A stretch of DNA of 64,000 bases. Source: Maribacter aestuarii (GTDB taxonomy: Bacteria; Bacteroidota; Bacteroidia; Flavobacteriales; Flavobacteriaceae). Location: contig NZ_CP107031.2 in the NCBI RefSeq assembly GCF_027474845.2, forward strand, positions 1,378,501 through 1,442,500, in the 5' to 3' direction. A program made the translations under genes and the position numbers. The notes beneath the pieces were generated by a model. It worked only from the letters and a program-made list of their open reading frames with translations, had not been told where the DNA came from and made no database searches. How positions within the stretch are numbered: the stretch's first letter is position 1; each line of letters opens with the position of its first letter. Shown in pieces: positions 41,071-49,456 of the stretch.

Positions 41071-41361
41071 ATGACGAAAGCGGAAATTGTATCGAAAATC
41101 TCAGATAAACTGGGAATTGAAAAAGGAGATGTACAAGCAACAGTGGAATCCTTTATGGAAGAGGTTAAAACTTCATTGGAAGGTGGAGACAATGTTTACC
41201 TTAGAGGTTTTGGTAGTTTTATCATTAAGACTAGAGCGGAAAAAACCGGAAGAAACATTTCTAAGAATACGACCATAAAAATACCTGCGCACAACATTCC
41301 CGCATTTAAGCCGGCAAAGGTTTTTGTTGAAGGAGTAAAGAGCAACGTACAAGTAAAATAA
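41071..41361 (+). CDS. HU-family histone-like DNA-binding protein
   Basis: This 96-residue nucleoid protein has the HU/IHF pattern: an N-terminal helix pair (MTKAEIVSKISDKLGIEKGDV), VYLRGFGSFIIKTRAEKTGRN in the saddle, and the DNA-binding arm ending KIPAHNIPAFKPAK. It bends and compacts DNA as a dimer. It is divergent from mutY and is followed 23 bases later by the 29-residue basic protein, with a shared terminator (41466-41492). The HU / small basic protein / rng order is conserved in the group as far as I know. Confidence 0.97.
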   Translation: MTKAEIVSKISDKLGIEKGDVQATVESFMEEVKTSLEGGDNVYLRGFGSFIIKTRAEKTGRNISKNTTIKIPAHNIPAFKPAKVFVEGVKSNVQVK

Positions 41362-41384
41362 CAATAATCTAAAAGAAGAACTTT

Positions 41385-41474
41385 ATGCCGAGTGGTAAGA
41401 AAAGAAAAAGACATAAGGTAGCTACCCATAAGCGCAAGAAGCGTAGAAGAGCTAACCGACACAAGAAAAAGTAG
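41385..41474 (+). CDS. 29-residue Lys/Arg-rich protein (possible AURKAIP1/COX24-like ribosomal protein)
   Basis: This small ORF reads MPSGKKRKRHKVATHK and continues as a run of Lys, Arg and His to KKK and a stop. More than half of its residues are basic. It lies 23 bases after HU and ends inside the leading arm of a strong terminator, so it is clearly transcribed with HU. The composition and the 'GKKRKRHK..THKRKKR' pattern resemble the tiny AURKAIP1/COX24 (mS38-type) proteins, which associate with the small ribosomal subunit. This identification rests on memory of the family and pattern only. RNA or ribosome binding is inferred. Confidence 0.75.
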   Translation: MPSGKKRKRHKVATHKRKKRRRANRHKKK

Positions 41475-41492
41475 TTTTTTAAACTACTTTTT
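41466..41492 (+). terminator. Terminator after HU operon
   Basis: AAAAAGTAGTTT pairs with AAACTACTTTTT around a TTT loop. The left arm overlaps the stop of the 29-residue gene. Confidence 0.88.
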
Positions 41493-41516
41493 CATTTTAA
41501 TACGTTCCTTGACATA

Positions 41517-41537
41517 GAGGTTCCAAAAGTGGACCTC
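41517..41537 (+). promoter_or_regulatory. Hairpin in RNase G leader
   Basis: GAGGTTCC (41517-41524) can pair with GGACCTC (41531-41537) with one bulge, about 95 bases upstream of the RNase G start. RNase E/G genes are sometimes autoregulated through leader hairpins. No further evidence is visible. Confidence 0.3.
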
Positions 41538-41631
41538 GGCAGATTTCATTAATCTGTTTTTGATATTGTTTAATCATTCCGCTCCCGCATGCAAATAGTT
41601 ATTGTTAAGGGACGGATAAAAATACATTCAG

Positions 41632-43178
41632 GTGAATAGAGAATTAATCGTAAGATCTAGTTCCGATGCCGTAGATTTTGCCTTATTAAAGGACGGTAAA
41701 CTCACTGAACTGCATAAAGAAGAAGACAATAATGATTTTTCCGTTGGTGATATTTTTTTAGCCAAAATACGGAAGCCGGTCACAGGACTCAACGCTGCAT
41801 TTGTAAACGTTGGTTATGAAAAAGATGCATTTCTGCACTATCATGATTTGGGACCTCAATTATCTTCTATGCTCAAGTTCATAAAACAAGTGAGTACAGG
41901 AAAACTAAGGGACTATTCCCTTAAGAACTTTCCGTTCGAAAAAGACATTGATAAGAATGGTGTTATTACAGACGTAATTAAGGCCAATCAATCATTGTTA
42001 GTGCAAATTGTTAAAGAACCCATATCCACCAAGGGGCCAAGAATTAGTTCAGAGCTTTCAATAGCTGGGCGTTATTTGGTCATGGTGCCATTTTCAGACC
42101 GCGTATCCGTATCTCAAAAGATAGGGAGCAATGAAGAAAAAGACAGGTTAAAAAGACTTGTTAAGAGCATAAAACCAAAAGGATTTGGAGTTATCATAAG
42201 GACAGTTGCAGAGGGCAAAAAAGTAGCAGAACTAGACAAAGATTTAGAAAACTTGCTGAACAAGTGGTCAGCAATGTGTAAAAAATTATATCGCGCTCAA
42301 ACGCCGTCAAAAGTATTGGTAGAACTCAATAGGGCTTCGTCCATTTTAAGAGACGTGTTCAATGATAGCTTTACCGGAATTTATGTAGATGATGCTTCCC
42401 TATATAATCAAATTAAGGATTATGTAATGGAAATTGCTCGGAGAAGGAATCGATAGTAAAGCACTACGATTCTCAAGTTCCAATTTTTGAAAAATTTGGT
42501 ATCGAAAGACAGATCAAAACGTCTTTTGGTCGTACGGCCACCATGAGCAAGGGAGCCTATCTTATAATTGAGCATACCGAGGCTTTGCATGTAGTTGACG
42601 TGAACAGCGGCAACCGATCAAATAAAGCAAAGAACCAAGAAGATACCGCATTGGAAGTGAATCTTCTGGCGGCCTCCGAAATTGCAAGGCAATTACGCCT
42701 TAGGGATATGGGAGGTATAATAGTTGTGGATTTTATAGATATGGTAAAAGCACAACATAGAAAAAAGCTTTTTGAACATCTTAGGGATGAGATGAAGGAT
42801 GATCGTGCAAAACACAAAATTTTGCCACCCAGTAAGTTTGGTCTTATCCAAATTACACGGCAGCGTGTTAGACCCGAAATGAACATCAAAACTACTGAAC
42901 AAAACCCTAATAATAATGGGCAAGAAGTAGAAGCTCCAATAGTATTGATCGACAAAATAAATGTGGATTTAGAGCGACTTTTAAAAGGTCCTGCAAAAGA
43001 CAACGGTATTACACTAAATATACATCCGTTTATTGCAGCCTACATCACAAAAGGCTTTCCGTCTATGCGTACCAAATGGTTCTTGGAGCATAAAAGATGG
43101 ATTAAAATACAACCAAGGGATGCCTACACGTATCTCGAATATCGTTTTAAGGATAAAGACGGTAAAACCATTTATTAA
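41632..43178 (+). CDS. rng: Ribonuclease G/E family endoribonuclease (frameshifted)
   Basis: This endoribonuclease acts in rRNA maturation and mRNA decay. The start is GTG (VNRELIVRSSSD). The S1 domain (VGDIFLAKIRKPVTGLNAAF) is followed by the catalytic region (VVDVNSGNRSNKAKNQEDTA and IIVVDFIDM, supplying the metal aspartates) and the family C-terminus. As given the frame stops at 42456. Adding one C at 42439 (GCTCGGAG to GCTCCGGAG) restores APEKESIVKHYDSQVPIFEKF and joins both parts into 515 residues, the normal length. Because the rest is perfectly conserved, the single-base loss is probably a sequencing error. A strong terminator follows. Confidence 0.93.
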
Positions 43179-43184
43179 AGTACT

Positions 43185-43219
43185 AAAAGCGACTTCCCTT
43201 TCGGGAAGTCGCTTTTTTT
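43185..43219 (+). terminator. Terminator after RNase G
   Basis: AAAAGCGACTTCCC (43185-43198) pairs with GGGAAGTCGCTTTT (43203-43216) around TTTC, followed by Ts. Confidence 0.94.
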
Positions 43220-43382
43220 ATGTCCAAGAGTTATGGAAATTCTGAAACTTGATTTAATTTCCCGAATGTTATTACATGCCCTGTAGTAGCGAAAAGTTGG
43301 AAACCGATATTGTAAGTATTATTTTGCTTTAAAAATAAAAACCCAATAACTATCCATATTCCATTATAATAATCTTAATTCT

Positions 43383-44132
43383 ATGGCTCCTAGAAAAATT
43401 ACATTGTTCTTGATTTTGCTTATATCATTTAATTCTTCAGGCCAACAAACCACCTCTAAAAATAATGCGAACGATATTTTTGGAATGGTGCACCTCTTCG
43501 GCAAAAAGAAATATAATACCTTTTCAGGAACATGGAAATTCAACAATGCATCTACTTGGCTTTTACTCAAAGATGGCTGGGCATTAAAAAATCCCACGCT
43601 ACCTCCGGAAGAGATAAATTTTGAAAAGTCAAGAAAGGAGAACCCCTCTTTTTGGATAAAATGGAAGGATGATGCGAGGTTCGAGAAAGCGACAATCTAC
43701 AAACCTAGTGACAAGTACGAACGTTATGAACTCGCCGTTAAGTTGTATTCAGTGAACGGAACCACTATTTCAAGTTCTGTCACCACTTCCAAGTTAATAC
43801 TTTCTAAAGATGGACGGTTCGAAACGACCTCATTTTCCTTGGCCGAGGTGAATAGTGGCAATTCAACTACCAGGACAGGAGTCAGAAAGGACCGTAAGGG
43901 GACTACCAGTACAGCTGGAAATACTACCGAACTAGGTTCGGGAACAGTAAAAAGTGTCAAGAATAGTTCAAAAAATGCTATAGGAGATAGTTCAGGTACG
44001 TACTATATCAATGGTCATAGTATTACTCTGAAATTTGATAACGGAGAAATTTTACACGCAGTTTTTGCAACCGATGGCAAAGACAGTTTAATCTTGGGAA
44101 CCAATTTTTATTTTAATTCTTCCAAGAATTAA
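43383..44132 (+). CDS. Exported protein of unknown function
   Basis: This 249-residue protein has a signal peptide (ITLFLILLISFNSSGQ). The mature region shows alternating beta-strands (NTFSGTWKFNNASTWLLL, DKYERYELAVKLYSV), a Ser/Thr/Gly-rich middle (about 160-205, TRTGVRKDRKGTTSTAGNTT) and a C-terminal lipocalin-like hairpin (SGTYYINGHSITLKFDNGEI). The end recalls small calycin-like domains that report 'GxYxxxGxxLTLxxxDG', but no family is certain. It ends two bases before recX, with which it may be cotranscribed. Confidence 0.65.
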   Translation: MAPRKITLFLILLISFNSSGQQTTSKNNANDIFGMVHLFGKKKYNTFSGTWKFNNASTWLLLKDGWALKNPTLPPEEINFEKSRKENPSFWIKWKDDARFEKATIYKPSDKYERYELAVKLYSVNGTTISSSVTTSKLILSKDGRFETTSFSLAEVNSGNSTTRTGVRKDRKGTTSTAGNTTELGSGTVKSVKNSSKNAIGDSSGTYYINGHSITLKFDNGEILHAVFATDGKDSLILGTNFYFNSSKN

Positions 44133-44134
44133 AT

Positions 44135-44611
44135 ATGAACTATTCCCAGCAATTCACCTCTGTAGAAGAAGCCACCAAAAAACTGGAAAGCTATTGCGCC
44201 TATCAAGATCGTTGTCAAAAGGAAGTAATTCGAAAACTTCGTGATCTGGGAATGATACCACTTGCCATTGACCAAATTGTTGGTCATCTCATTAAAGAGA
44301 ACTATTTGAACGAAGAACGTTTTGCAAAAAGTTTTGCGCGTGGCAAGTTCAAAATTAAGAAGTGGGGGAAAAGGCGAATTATTAGCGAACTCAAACAAAG
44401 AGATATTACCAAATACAATATCGCTACCGCATTAAAGGAAATTGATGAGGTAGAATACCTAAAGACACTGGACAGTCTTGCAAAAAAAAGATTAGGGCAA
44501 ATCTCAGAAACCAACCTTCAGAAGAGGAAAAAAAAGTTGGCAGACTATCTGCTTTACAGAGGTTGGGAGAGTCATTTGGTGTACGGTAAACTTCAAGAAT
44601 TAATTGCCTGA
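44135..44611 (+). CDS. recX: RecX family recombination regulator
   Basis: This 158-residue protein binds RecA and modulates its filaments. It shows three tandem helical repeats. SYCAYQDRCQKEVIRKLRDLG is followed by IVGHLIKENYLNEERFAKSFARGKF, KWGKRRIISELKQRDI, and RKKKLADYLLYRGWESHLVYGKL. This is the standard RecX repeat pattern and length. It starts two bases after the exported-protein gene. recA itself is not in the window. Confidence 0.95.
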   Translation: MNYSQQFTSVEEATKKLESYCAYQDRCQKEVIRKLRDLGMIPLAIDQIVGHLIKENYLNEERFAKSFARGKFKIKKWGKRRIISELKQRDITKYNIATALKEIDEVEYLKTLDSLAKKRLGQISETNLQKRKKKLADYLLYRGWESHLVYGKLQELIA

Positions 44612-44661
44612 ATACATTAACCATAAACATATCTATGGTCTTCTAACGAATAAAGATAGCG

Positions 44662-45564
44662 CTAAGCTTTACCGCTGGTTTGAACCAAAAATTGATTTGT
44701 TTTAACTATGGCCTTTTCATTCTTGGAATCAATCCATTTTTGACCTTGTATTTTCCGCATCATAACATCAAAATGGCGCATAAAGAAAATATTATAAGCC
44801 GCATGGGCAAAATTTAAGGGGTTTCTTGCCAATGCCCGCAAGCTCATTGAAAACCCTGGGGTTTTATACTTCATATAGTGCCAAAACCCTTCTGGCATAT
44901 AAAGAACTTCACCATGTTTCAGCTCAGTTTTAAATCCGTTAGCTCTTTTTAGCGCAGGCCATTTTTTAAAATCTGGATTCGAAAAGTCTATACTTTCATG
45001 TGTTATCAAACTGTGTGGGACTTTATACAAGTATTTGGTTTCGGATTGTGGAAACAGAATACATTCTTTTTCACCTTCAAAATGAAAATGGAAAATATTG
45101 GCCAAATCGATATCGTAATGCATAAAAGTATGAGAGTCTCTACCACCAAAGAAAAGCATAGGAATACCCTTTAACAATCGTATGCCAAAATCAGGAAAAG
45201 AAAAATCGTTCTGTAATTCCGGTACTTCCTTTAAGAGATTCCATAGAAAAATCCGGAATTTGGTAGGGCCCTTTTTTAGAGTATCAATATAATCGGACAT
45301 CTTCATTTGAGCGTGTGGCTCGTTAAAACCATCCTCATGGTGTACTGGCCGATCATCGTACAAAGGAACAACTTTATTCCCAGCGACCTTTTTGATGTAG
45401 TCCAAATTCCATTTGGTAAGTGCAGGCCAATCTTCGATAGCCCTTTGTATAACCAAAGGTTTTTGAGGTTTGACGTAGTTCTTAATAAAATCTTCCTTGG
45501 TGATAGATTCCACCCTTTGGATTTCAACTAGTTTCAATGGTATTTGGGTTTTTAGGAACCCCAA
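44662..45564 (-). CDS. Cupin-like JmjC-type oxygenase
   Basis: This 300-residue protein has a cupin_8/JmjC fold. KPLVIQRAIEDWPALTKW is the typical N-terminal segment, HTFMHYDIDLANIFHFHFEG contains the HxD iron ligands, and GEVLYMPEGFWHYMKY carries the distal histidine. Fe(II)/2-oxoglutarate hydroxylase activity on a protein or small molecule is predicted. It is the gene following bioB, 50 bases downstream on the same strand, so it may be read with the biotin genes. A biotin role is not established. The C-terminal ~70 residues are helical and specific to this subgroup. Confidence 0.86.
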   Translation of the reverse strand: MGFLKTQIPLKLVEIQRVESITKEDFIKNYVKPQKPLVIQRAIEDWPALTKWNLDYIKKVAGNKVVPLYDDRPVHHEDGFNEPHAQMKMSDYIDTLKKGPTKFRIFLWNLLKEVPELQNDFSFPDFGIRLLKGIPMLFFGGRDSHTFMHYDIDLANIFHFHFEGEKECILFPQSETKYLYKVPHSLITHESIDFSNPDFKKWPALKRANGFKTELKHGEVLYMPEGFWHYMKYKTPGFSMSLRALARNPLNFAHAAYNIFFMRHFDVMMRKIQGQKWIDSKNEKAIVKTNQFLVQTSGKA

Positions 45565-45614
45565 AGTTACTTAACCTCTTTAAAAGATTTTCTTAAAAAA
45601 TTAATAATGTAGGA

Positions 45615-46709
45615 TTAGTCAGTCAACTTAGCCTTTTCCTTCGCCATCTCGTTGCGCTCAATCTTATGATCTGGCCTAGTCCATTTTGGCTTTTCGCCTA
45701 AAGGAAGATACTCGGAATCCGATGCTTCCACGGTTTTGGGTTGGGAAACTTTAGTAAATGGTTTTTGTGGATTCAGCCCCAATAATTTAAACATTTCCAT
45801 ATCCTCGCTTACATCAGGATTAGGAGTGGTCAGCAACTTATCCCCTGCAAAAATAGAGTTTGCGCCGGCAAAGAAACACATTGCCTGCCCTTCCCTACTC
45901 ATCTCTGTACGACCAGCCGACAACCGGACCTGGGTTTCTGGCATTACGATTCTCGTTGTGGCTACCATACGAATCATATCCCAAATAGCAATAGGCTCCA
46001 TATCTTCCATTGGTGTTCCCTCTACAGCTACCAATGCGTTTATCGGAACGGATTCTGGTTGAGGGTTTAAAGATGATAAGGCTACCAGCATCCCTGCGCG
46101 ATCTTCCAATGCTTCACCCATACCTATGATTCCACCACTACATACCGTGACATTACTTTTACGCACATTATCTATAGTTGCCAAACGATCTTCAAAAGCA
46201 CGGGTAGAAATCACATCTTTGTAGTAGTCTTCTGAAGTGTCCAAGTTATGGTTGTATGCATACAATCCCGCCTCTGCCAAACGTTTTGCCTGGTTCTCCG
46301 TAATCATCCCTAGTGTACAACAAACCTCCATGTCCAATTTGTTGATGGTGCGAACCATCTCCAACACTTGATCAAACTCCGGTCCGTCCTTTACGTTACG
46401 CCAAGCCGCTCCCATACAAACCCGGGAGCTACCCGAAGCTTTTGCCCTTAACGCTTGAGCTTTTACGTGTGGAACGGTCATCAAATCGTTGCCTTCAATA
46501 TCGGTATGATAACGTGCCGCTTGTGGACAATAGCCACAGTCTTCTGGACAACCACCTGTTTTTATGGATAATAAAGTAGATACCTGAACCGTATTGGGGT
46601 CATGATTTTTCCTGTGGATGGTTGCCGCGTCATAGAGCAGTTCCATTAAAGGTTTGTTATAAACTGCTAAAATCTCTTCTTTGGTCCAGTTGTGTCTTAC
46701 TTCAGTCAT
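45615..46709 (-). CDS. bioB: Biotin synthase
   Basis: This 364-residue radical-SAM enzyme inserts sulfur into dethiobiotin. The SAM cluster cysteines are Cys54, Cys58 and Cys61 in GGCPEDCGYCPQ. Also present are ASGSSRVCMGAAWRN, CCTLGMI, YNHNLDTSEDYY and RLSAGRTEMSREGQAMCFFAGANSIF, which holds the second-cluster arginine. The C-terminus is slightly longer than the E. coli enzyme and charged. It is downstream of the ketosynthase on the same strand after a 131-base gap, so it may have its own promoter. Confidence 0.98.
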   Translation of the reverse strand: MTEVRHNWTKEEILAVYNKPLMELLYDAATIHRKNHDPNTVQVSTLLSIKTGGCPEDCGYCPQAARYHTDIEGNDLMTVPHVKAQALRAKASGSSRVCMGAAWRNVKDGPEFDQVLEMVRTINKLDMEVCCTLGMITENQAKRLAEAGLYAYNHNLDTSEDYYKDVISTRAFEDRLATIDNVRKSNVTVCSGGIIGMGEALEDRAGMLVALSSLNPQPESVPINALVAVEGTPMEDMEPIAIWDMIRMVATTRIVMPETQVRLSAGRTEMSREGQAMCFFAGANSIFAGDKLLTTPNPDVSEDMEMFKLLGLNPQKPFTKVSQPKTVEASDSEYLPLGEKPKWTRPDHKIERNEMAKEKAKLTD

Positions 46710-46840
46710 AAAATCTTACGTTGTTGGTAAAAATCAAAAATAGCTGAATTTGGATAGAAAAAATAATTTGGAAGTTTAAATTACCTCTAGAAACATTAAA
46801 ACTTCACATCACTAAAAACCTAGTAAATTGAGAAAAATTG

Positions 46841-48043
46841 TTAAGGTCTTCTAAGAAGTACGCTTACCGCATTACCACCAAAACCTACCGCATTTACCAT
46901 TACTCTGTTTAAACTCTTGCGAGTGGACTCATAGACTAAATAGGGGACTTTTATCACTTCTTGTTGCTGTAGCATAAGTATCGCCAATTCAACACTTAAC
47001 ATTCCCGAAGCTCCGAACGTATGACCAACTTTCCATTTATTCGTAGTTAAAAACGGTGTTTTATTACCAAAAACTTCTTTAATCGCCTTGAATTCCGTCA
47101 TATCCCCTTTGATGGTTCCGGGAGCATGCATTACAATTGCATCGACTTCATCTGGTGACAAATTCCCTAATGCCATTTTCATGGAACGTTGAAAACAAAC
47201 TGCATCTGTGGAAATGGAAACATTATGTTCCAAAGGCTCTGTAGCGTATCCTACGCCTTCAATAACTGCTAAGGAATTCTCCCATAACCCTACTTCCAAA
47301 CAGGCCATTGCTGCACCTTCCCCCAACACCATCGTGTTCTGAGATTTATCTAAATCCAAAGCACGGCACGGATAGCTTCGACTTTGCTCAGCTACCATAT
47401 CATCATGTTGACTGAGCGGGGTCGAAGTCATAGGAGCATAAATTTTTAAAGCCTTCATCTGGGCGATAGTAAACGGAGTTAATGGCGCTTCGCTTCCACC
47501 TACCAGGAATCTGTTGGCCATGCCACTTTTTAACCAAGCAATTCCGTTCAGCATGGAATGCAACGCCGTAGAACAGGTAATGGAATGTGAGATATCGGGC
47601 CCCTGCGTTTGTAAATCATGCCCTACCCAAGATGCTATATTTCCCAATGTGGAGGTAGGAGAGGTAAGGGTAGCTGTCTTTTTGTGTTGCAGATAGTCCT
47701 CGTGATACTTTTCGAACAATTGGGTGGCTCCTCTCGAAGAGCCTATATTGATTCCAAAATTATCCGCTGCCCTCCAGCCAGCTTTTCCTATGACGGCTCT
47801 TGAGACCCAGATAGCATAAAGCACGGTGTCATCTAAATTTTTATATTTGGAATTCGACCCCTTTAACTGTTGGATTTCCTGTTTTAAAGTTGGAGAAAGT
47901 GGTGCTATCCAAGTCCTTTGATTATCGAAATCCTGTTCTTCGAAGCAATGTCCATCTCGGCCATAACCTCTCCAGGTATCACTGGATGAATCACCCAAGG
48001 CGGATATGGAAGCAATTGCGGTAATGGAAATTTTATCGTTCAA
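46841..48043 (-). CDS. FabF-like beta-ketoacyl synthase in the biotin cluster
   Basis: This 400-residue condensing enzyme has an intact catalytic set: Cys157 in SITCSTALHS, His306 in VMHAPGT, and Lys336/His341 in TNKWKVGHTFGASG. It is a KAS II-type thiolase-fold protein. It starts seven bases after bioA and lies upstream of bioB, so it is embedded in the biotin operon. No bioC, bioH or other gene for the malonyl-ester pimelate route is present nearby. It may therefore build the pimeloyl chain for biotin, which is inference from context. A role in another acyl pathway is possible. Confidence 0.88.
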   Translation of the reverse strand: MNDKISITAIASISALGDSSSDTWRGYGRDGHCFEEQDFDNQRTWIAPLSPTLKQEIQQLKGSNSKYKNLDDTVLYAIWVSRAVIGKAGWRAADNFGINIGSSRGATQLFEKYHEDYLQHKKTATLTSPTSTLGNIASWVGHDLQTQGPDISHSITCSTALHSMLNGIAWLKSGMANRFLVGGSEAPLTPFTIAQMKALKIYAPMTSTPLSQHDDMVAEQSRSYPCRALDLDKSQNTMVLGEGAAMACLEVGLWENSLAVIEGVGYATEPLEHNVSISTDAVCFQRSMKMALGNLSPDEVDAIVMHAPGTIKGDMTEFKAIKEVFGNKTPFLTTNKWKVGHTFGASGMLSVELAILMLQQQEVIKVPYLVYESTRKSLNRVMVNAVGFGGNAVSVLLRRP

Positions 48044-48050
48044 AATAGAT

Positions 48051-49334
48051 TTAGACAGTTTCCAGCAGTTCGGTTATAGTATTATATATTTTCTGTAATT
48101 CCCCATTTGTAATGACATAAGGCGGAAGTACGTAAATGGTATTCCCTAAGGGACGCAGGATGACTCCCCTTTCCATGAAGAATTGATACAATTTATCCCT
48201 TAAATTACCATAGCGCTCCATTTCAATATTCAAATCCAGCGCAAGAATTACGCCCATGGAACGTACCTCTTTTATTTTAGGGTGATGCTGTATATTAGCA
48301 ATAAAATCTTTATGTGCTTGCGTAATATAAGCCCTTCTCTCTAGGATTACATCGGATTCTAAAAGTTCCATACCTGCCAACGCCGCAGCACAACCCAGTG
48401 GATGCCCACTAAACGTATGGGCGTGGAAAAAGCCTTTGTGAACCTCATCGCTCAAAAAAGCATCAAAAACTTTTTGAGTACAACTGGTGACACTAAGCGG
48501 GAACATTCCTGCGGTCAAAGCCTTACTCAAACACATGATATCTGGTTTGTTTTCCAAATTCTCCGAAGCGAAATTCGCTCCTGTTTTACCAAAACCGGTC
48601 ATAATCTCATCAGCGATACATAAGATATCCAACTCTTGACATCTTTTGATTGACGTGTTAAGCCCTTTGGCGGAATGGAATTTCATACCGGCCGCCCCTT
48701 GAACCAACGGTTCAAAGATGAACGCTGCACAATTATGATGTTGAACAATATTCTCCAACTGTGCTAAAACATCTTCTATGTTATCTTCCTGCGGGGGTGG
48801 AATACGTTTTACCTTCAATAGAAATTCTTCGAATGGACCGTTATACGATGAGAGACCGGAGGCGCTCATAGCACCAAAAGTATCCCCATGAAATCCATCT
48901 TCAAAGGCAATTATGGTATCTCGTTTATCTCCCTTATTATGATGGTACTGTAATGCCATTTTAATGGCAGCTTCTACCGCAGTAGAACCATTATCGTTAA
49001 AGAATATCTTTTCTTGATTGTTCGGTAAGATATGTATGAGGCGCTCTGCTAATGTTACGGCCGGTTCATGTGTGAAACCACTGAACATGACAAAATCCAA
49101 ATGCTGCATTTGCTTGGTTACAGCTTTTGTAATTGTCTCATTACAATGTCCATACATAGTGGTGTACCATGAGGCGATTCCGTCTATGTATTCATTCCCT
49201 TTATCATCCCATAACAACGCCCCCTTGGCTTTGACAATACCAACCGGAAGTGATGACGTCTTATGCTGTGTTAGCGGATGCCACAGGTGTTTTTTATCCC
49301 GTTGTGATAGATTTTGCATTTTCATAGAATCCAA
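48051..49334 (-). CDS. bioA: Adenosylmethionine-8-amino-7-oxononanoate aminotransferase
   Basis: This 427-residue PLP aminotransferase converts KAPA to DAPA using S-adenosylmethionine as amino donor. The motifs are DKKHLWHPLTQHKT, GIASWYTTMYGHCN, FFNDNGSTAVEAAIKMAL, FEDGFHGDTFGAMSASG, CIADEIMTGFGKTG and CLSKALTAGMFPLS, in which the Lys is the PLP anchor. Length is normal. There are two possible starts (MDSMKMQ), five codons apart or less. It precedes the ketosynthase gene by seven bases. A glycosyltransferase gene, divergent from bioA, lies between it and bioD. Confidence 0.97.
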   Translation of the reverse strand: MDSMKMQNLSQRDKKHLWHPLTQHKTSSLPVGIVKAKGALLWDDKGNEYIDGIASWYTTMYGHCNETITKAVTKQMQHLDFVMFSGFTHEPAVTLAERLIHILPNNQEKIFFNDNGSTAVEAAIKMALQYHHNKGDKRDTIIAFEDGFHGDTFGAMSASGLSSYNGPFEEFLLKVKRIPPPQEDNIEDVLAQLENIVQHHNCAAFIFEPLVQGAAGMKFHSAKGLNTSIKRCQELDILCIADEIMTGFGKTGANFASENLENKPDIMCLSKALTAGMFPLSVTSCTQKVFDAFLSDEVHKGFFHAHTFSGHPLGCAAALAGMELLESDVILERRAYITQAHKDFIANIQHHPKIKEVRSMGVILALDLNIEMERYGNLRDKLYQFFMERGVILRPLGNTIYVLPPYVITNGELQKIYNTITELLETV

Positions 49335-49456
49335 AAAGTCCTCAATTTATCTATCTTGCAAAGATGGGGAAATTTTAGTTCTGAGCAGGTAGTTGGTTCG
49401 CTGTTGAAAACTGAAAATAAGAGAGTTCATTAATAAATACCCAAGTAATTTTATTC

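Noticed and set aside
49353..49366. Small inverted repeat ATCTT-GCA-AAGAT between bioA and the glycosyltransferase as a biotin operator
   Set aside because: The arms are only five bases, it does not resemble a BirA or BioR site, and no second copy was seen before bioF or bioB.
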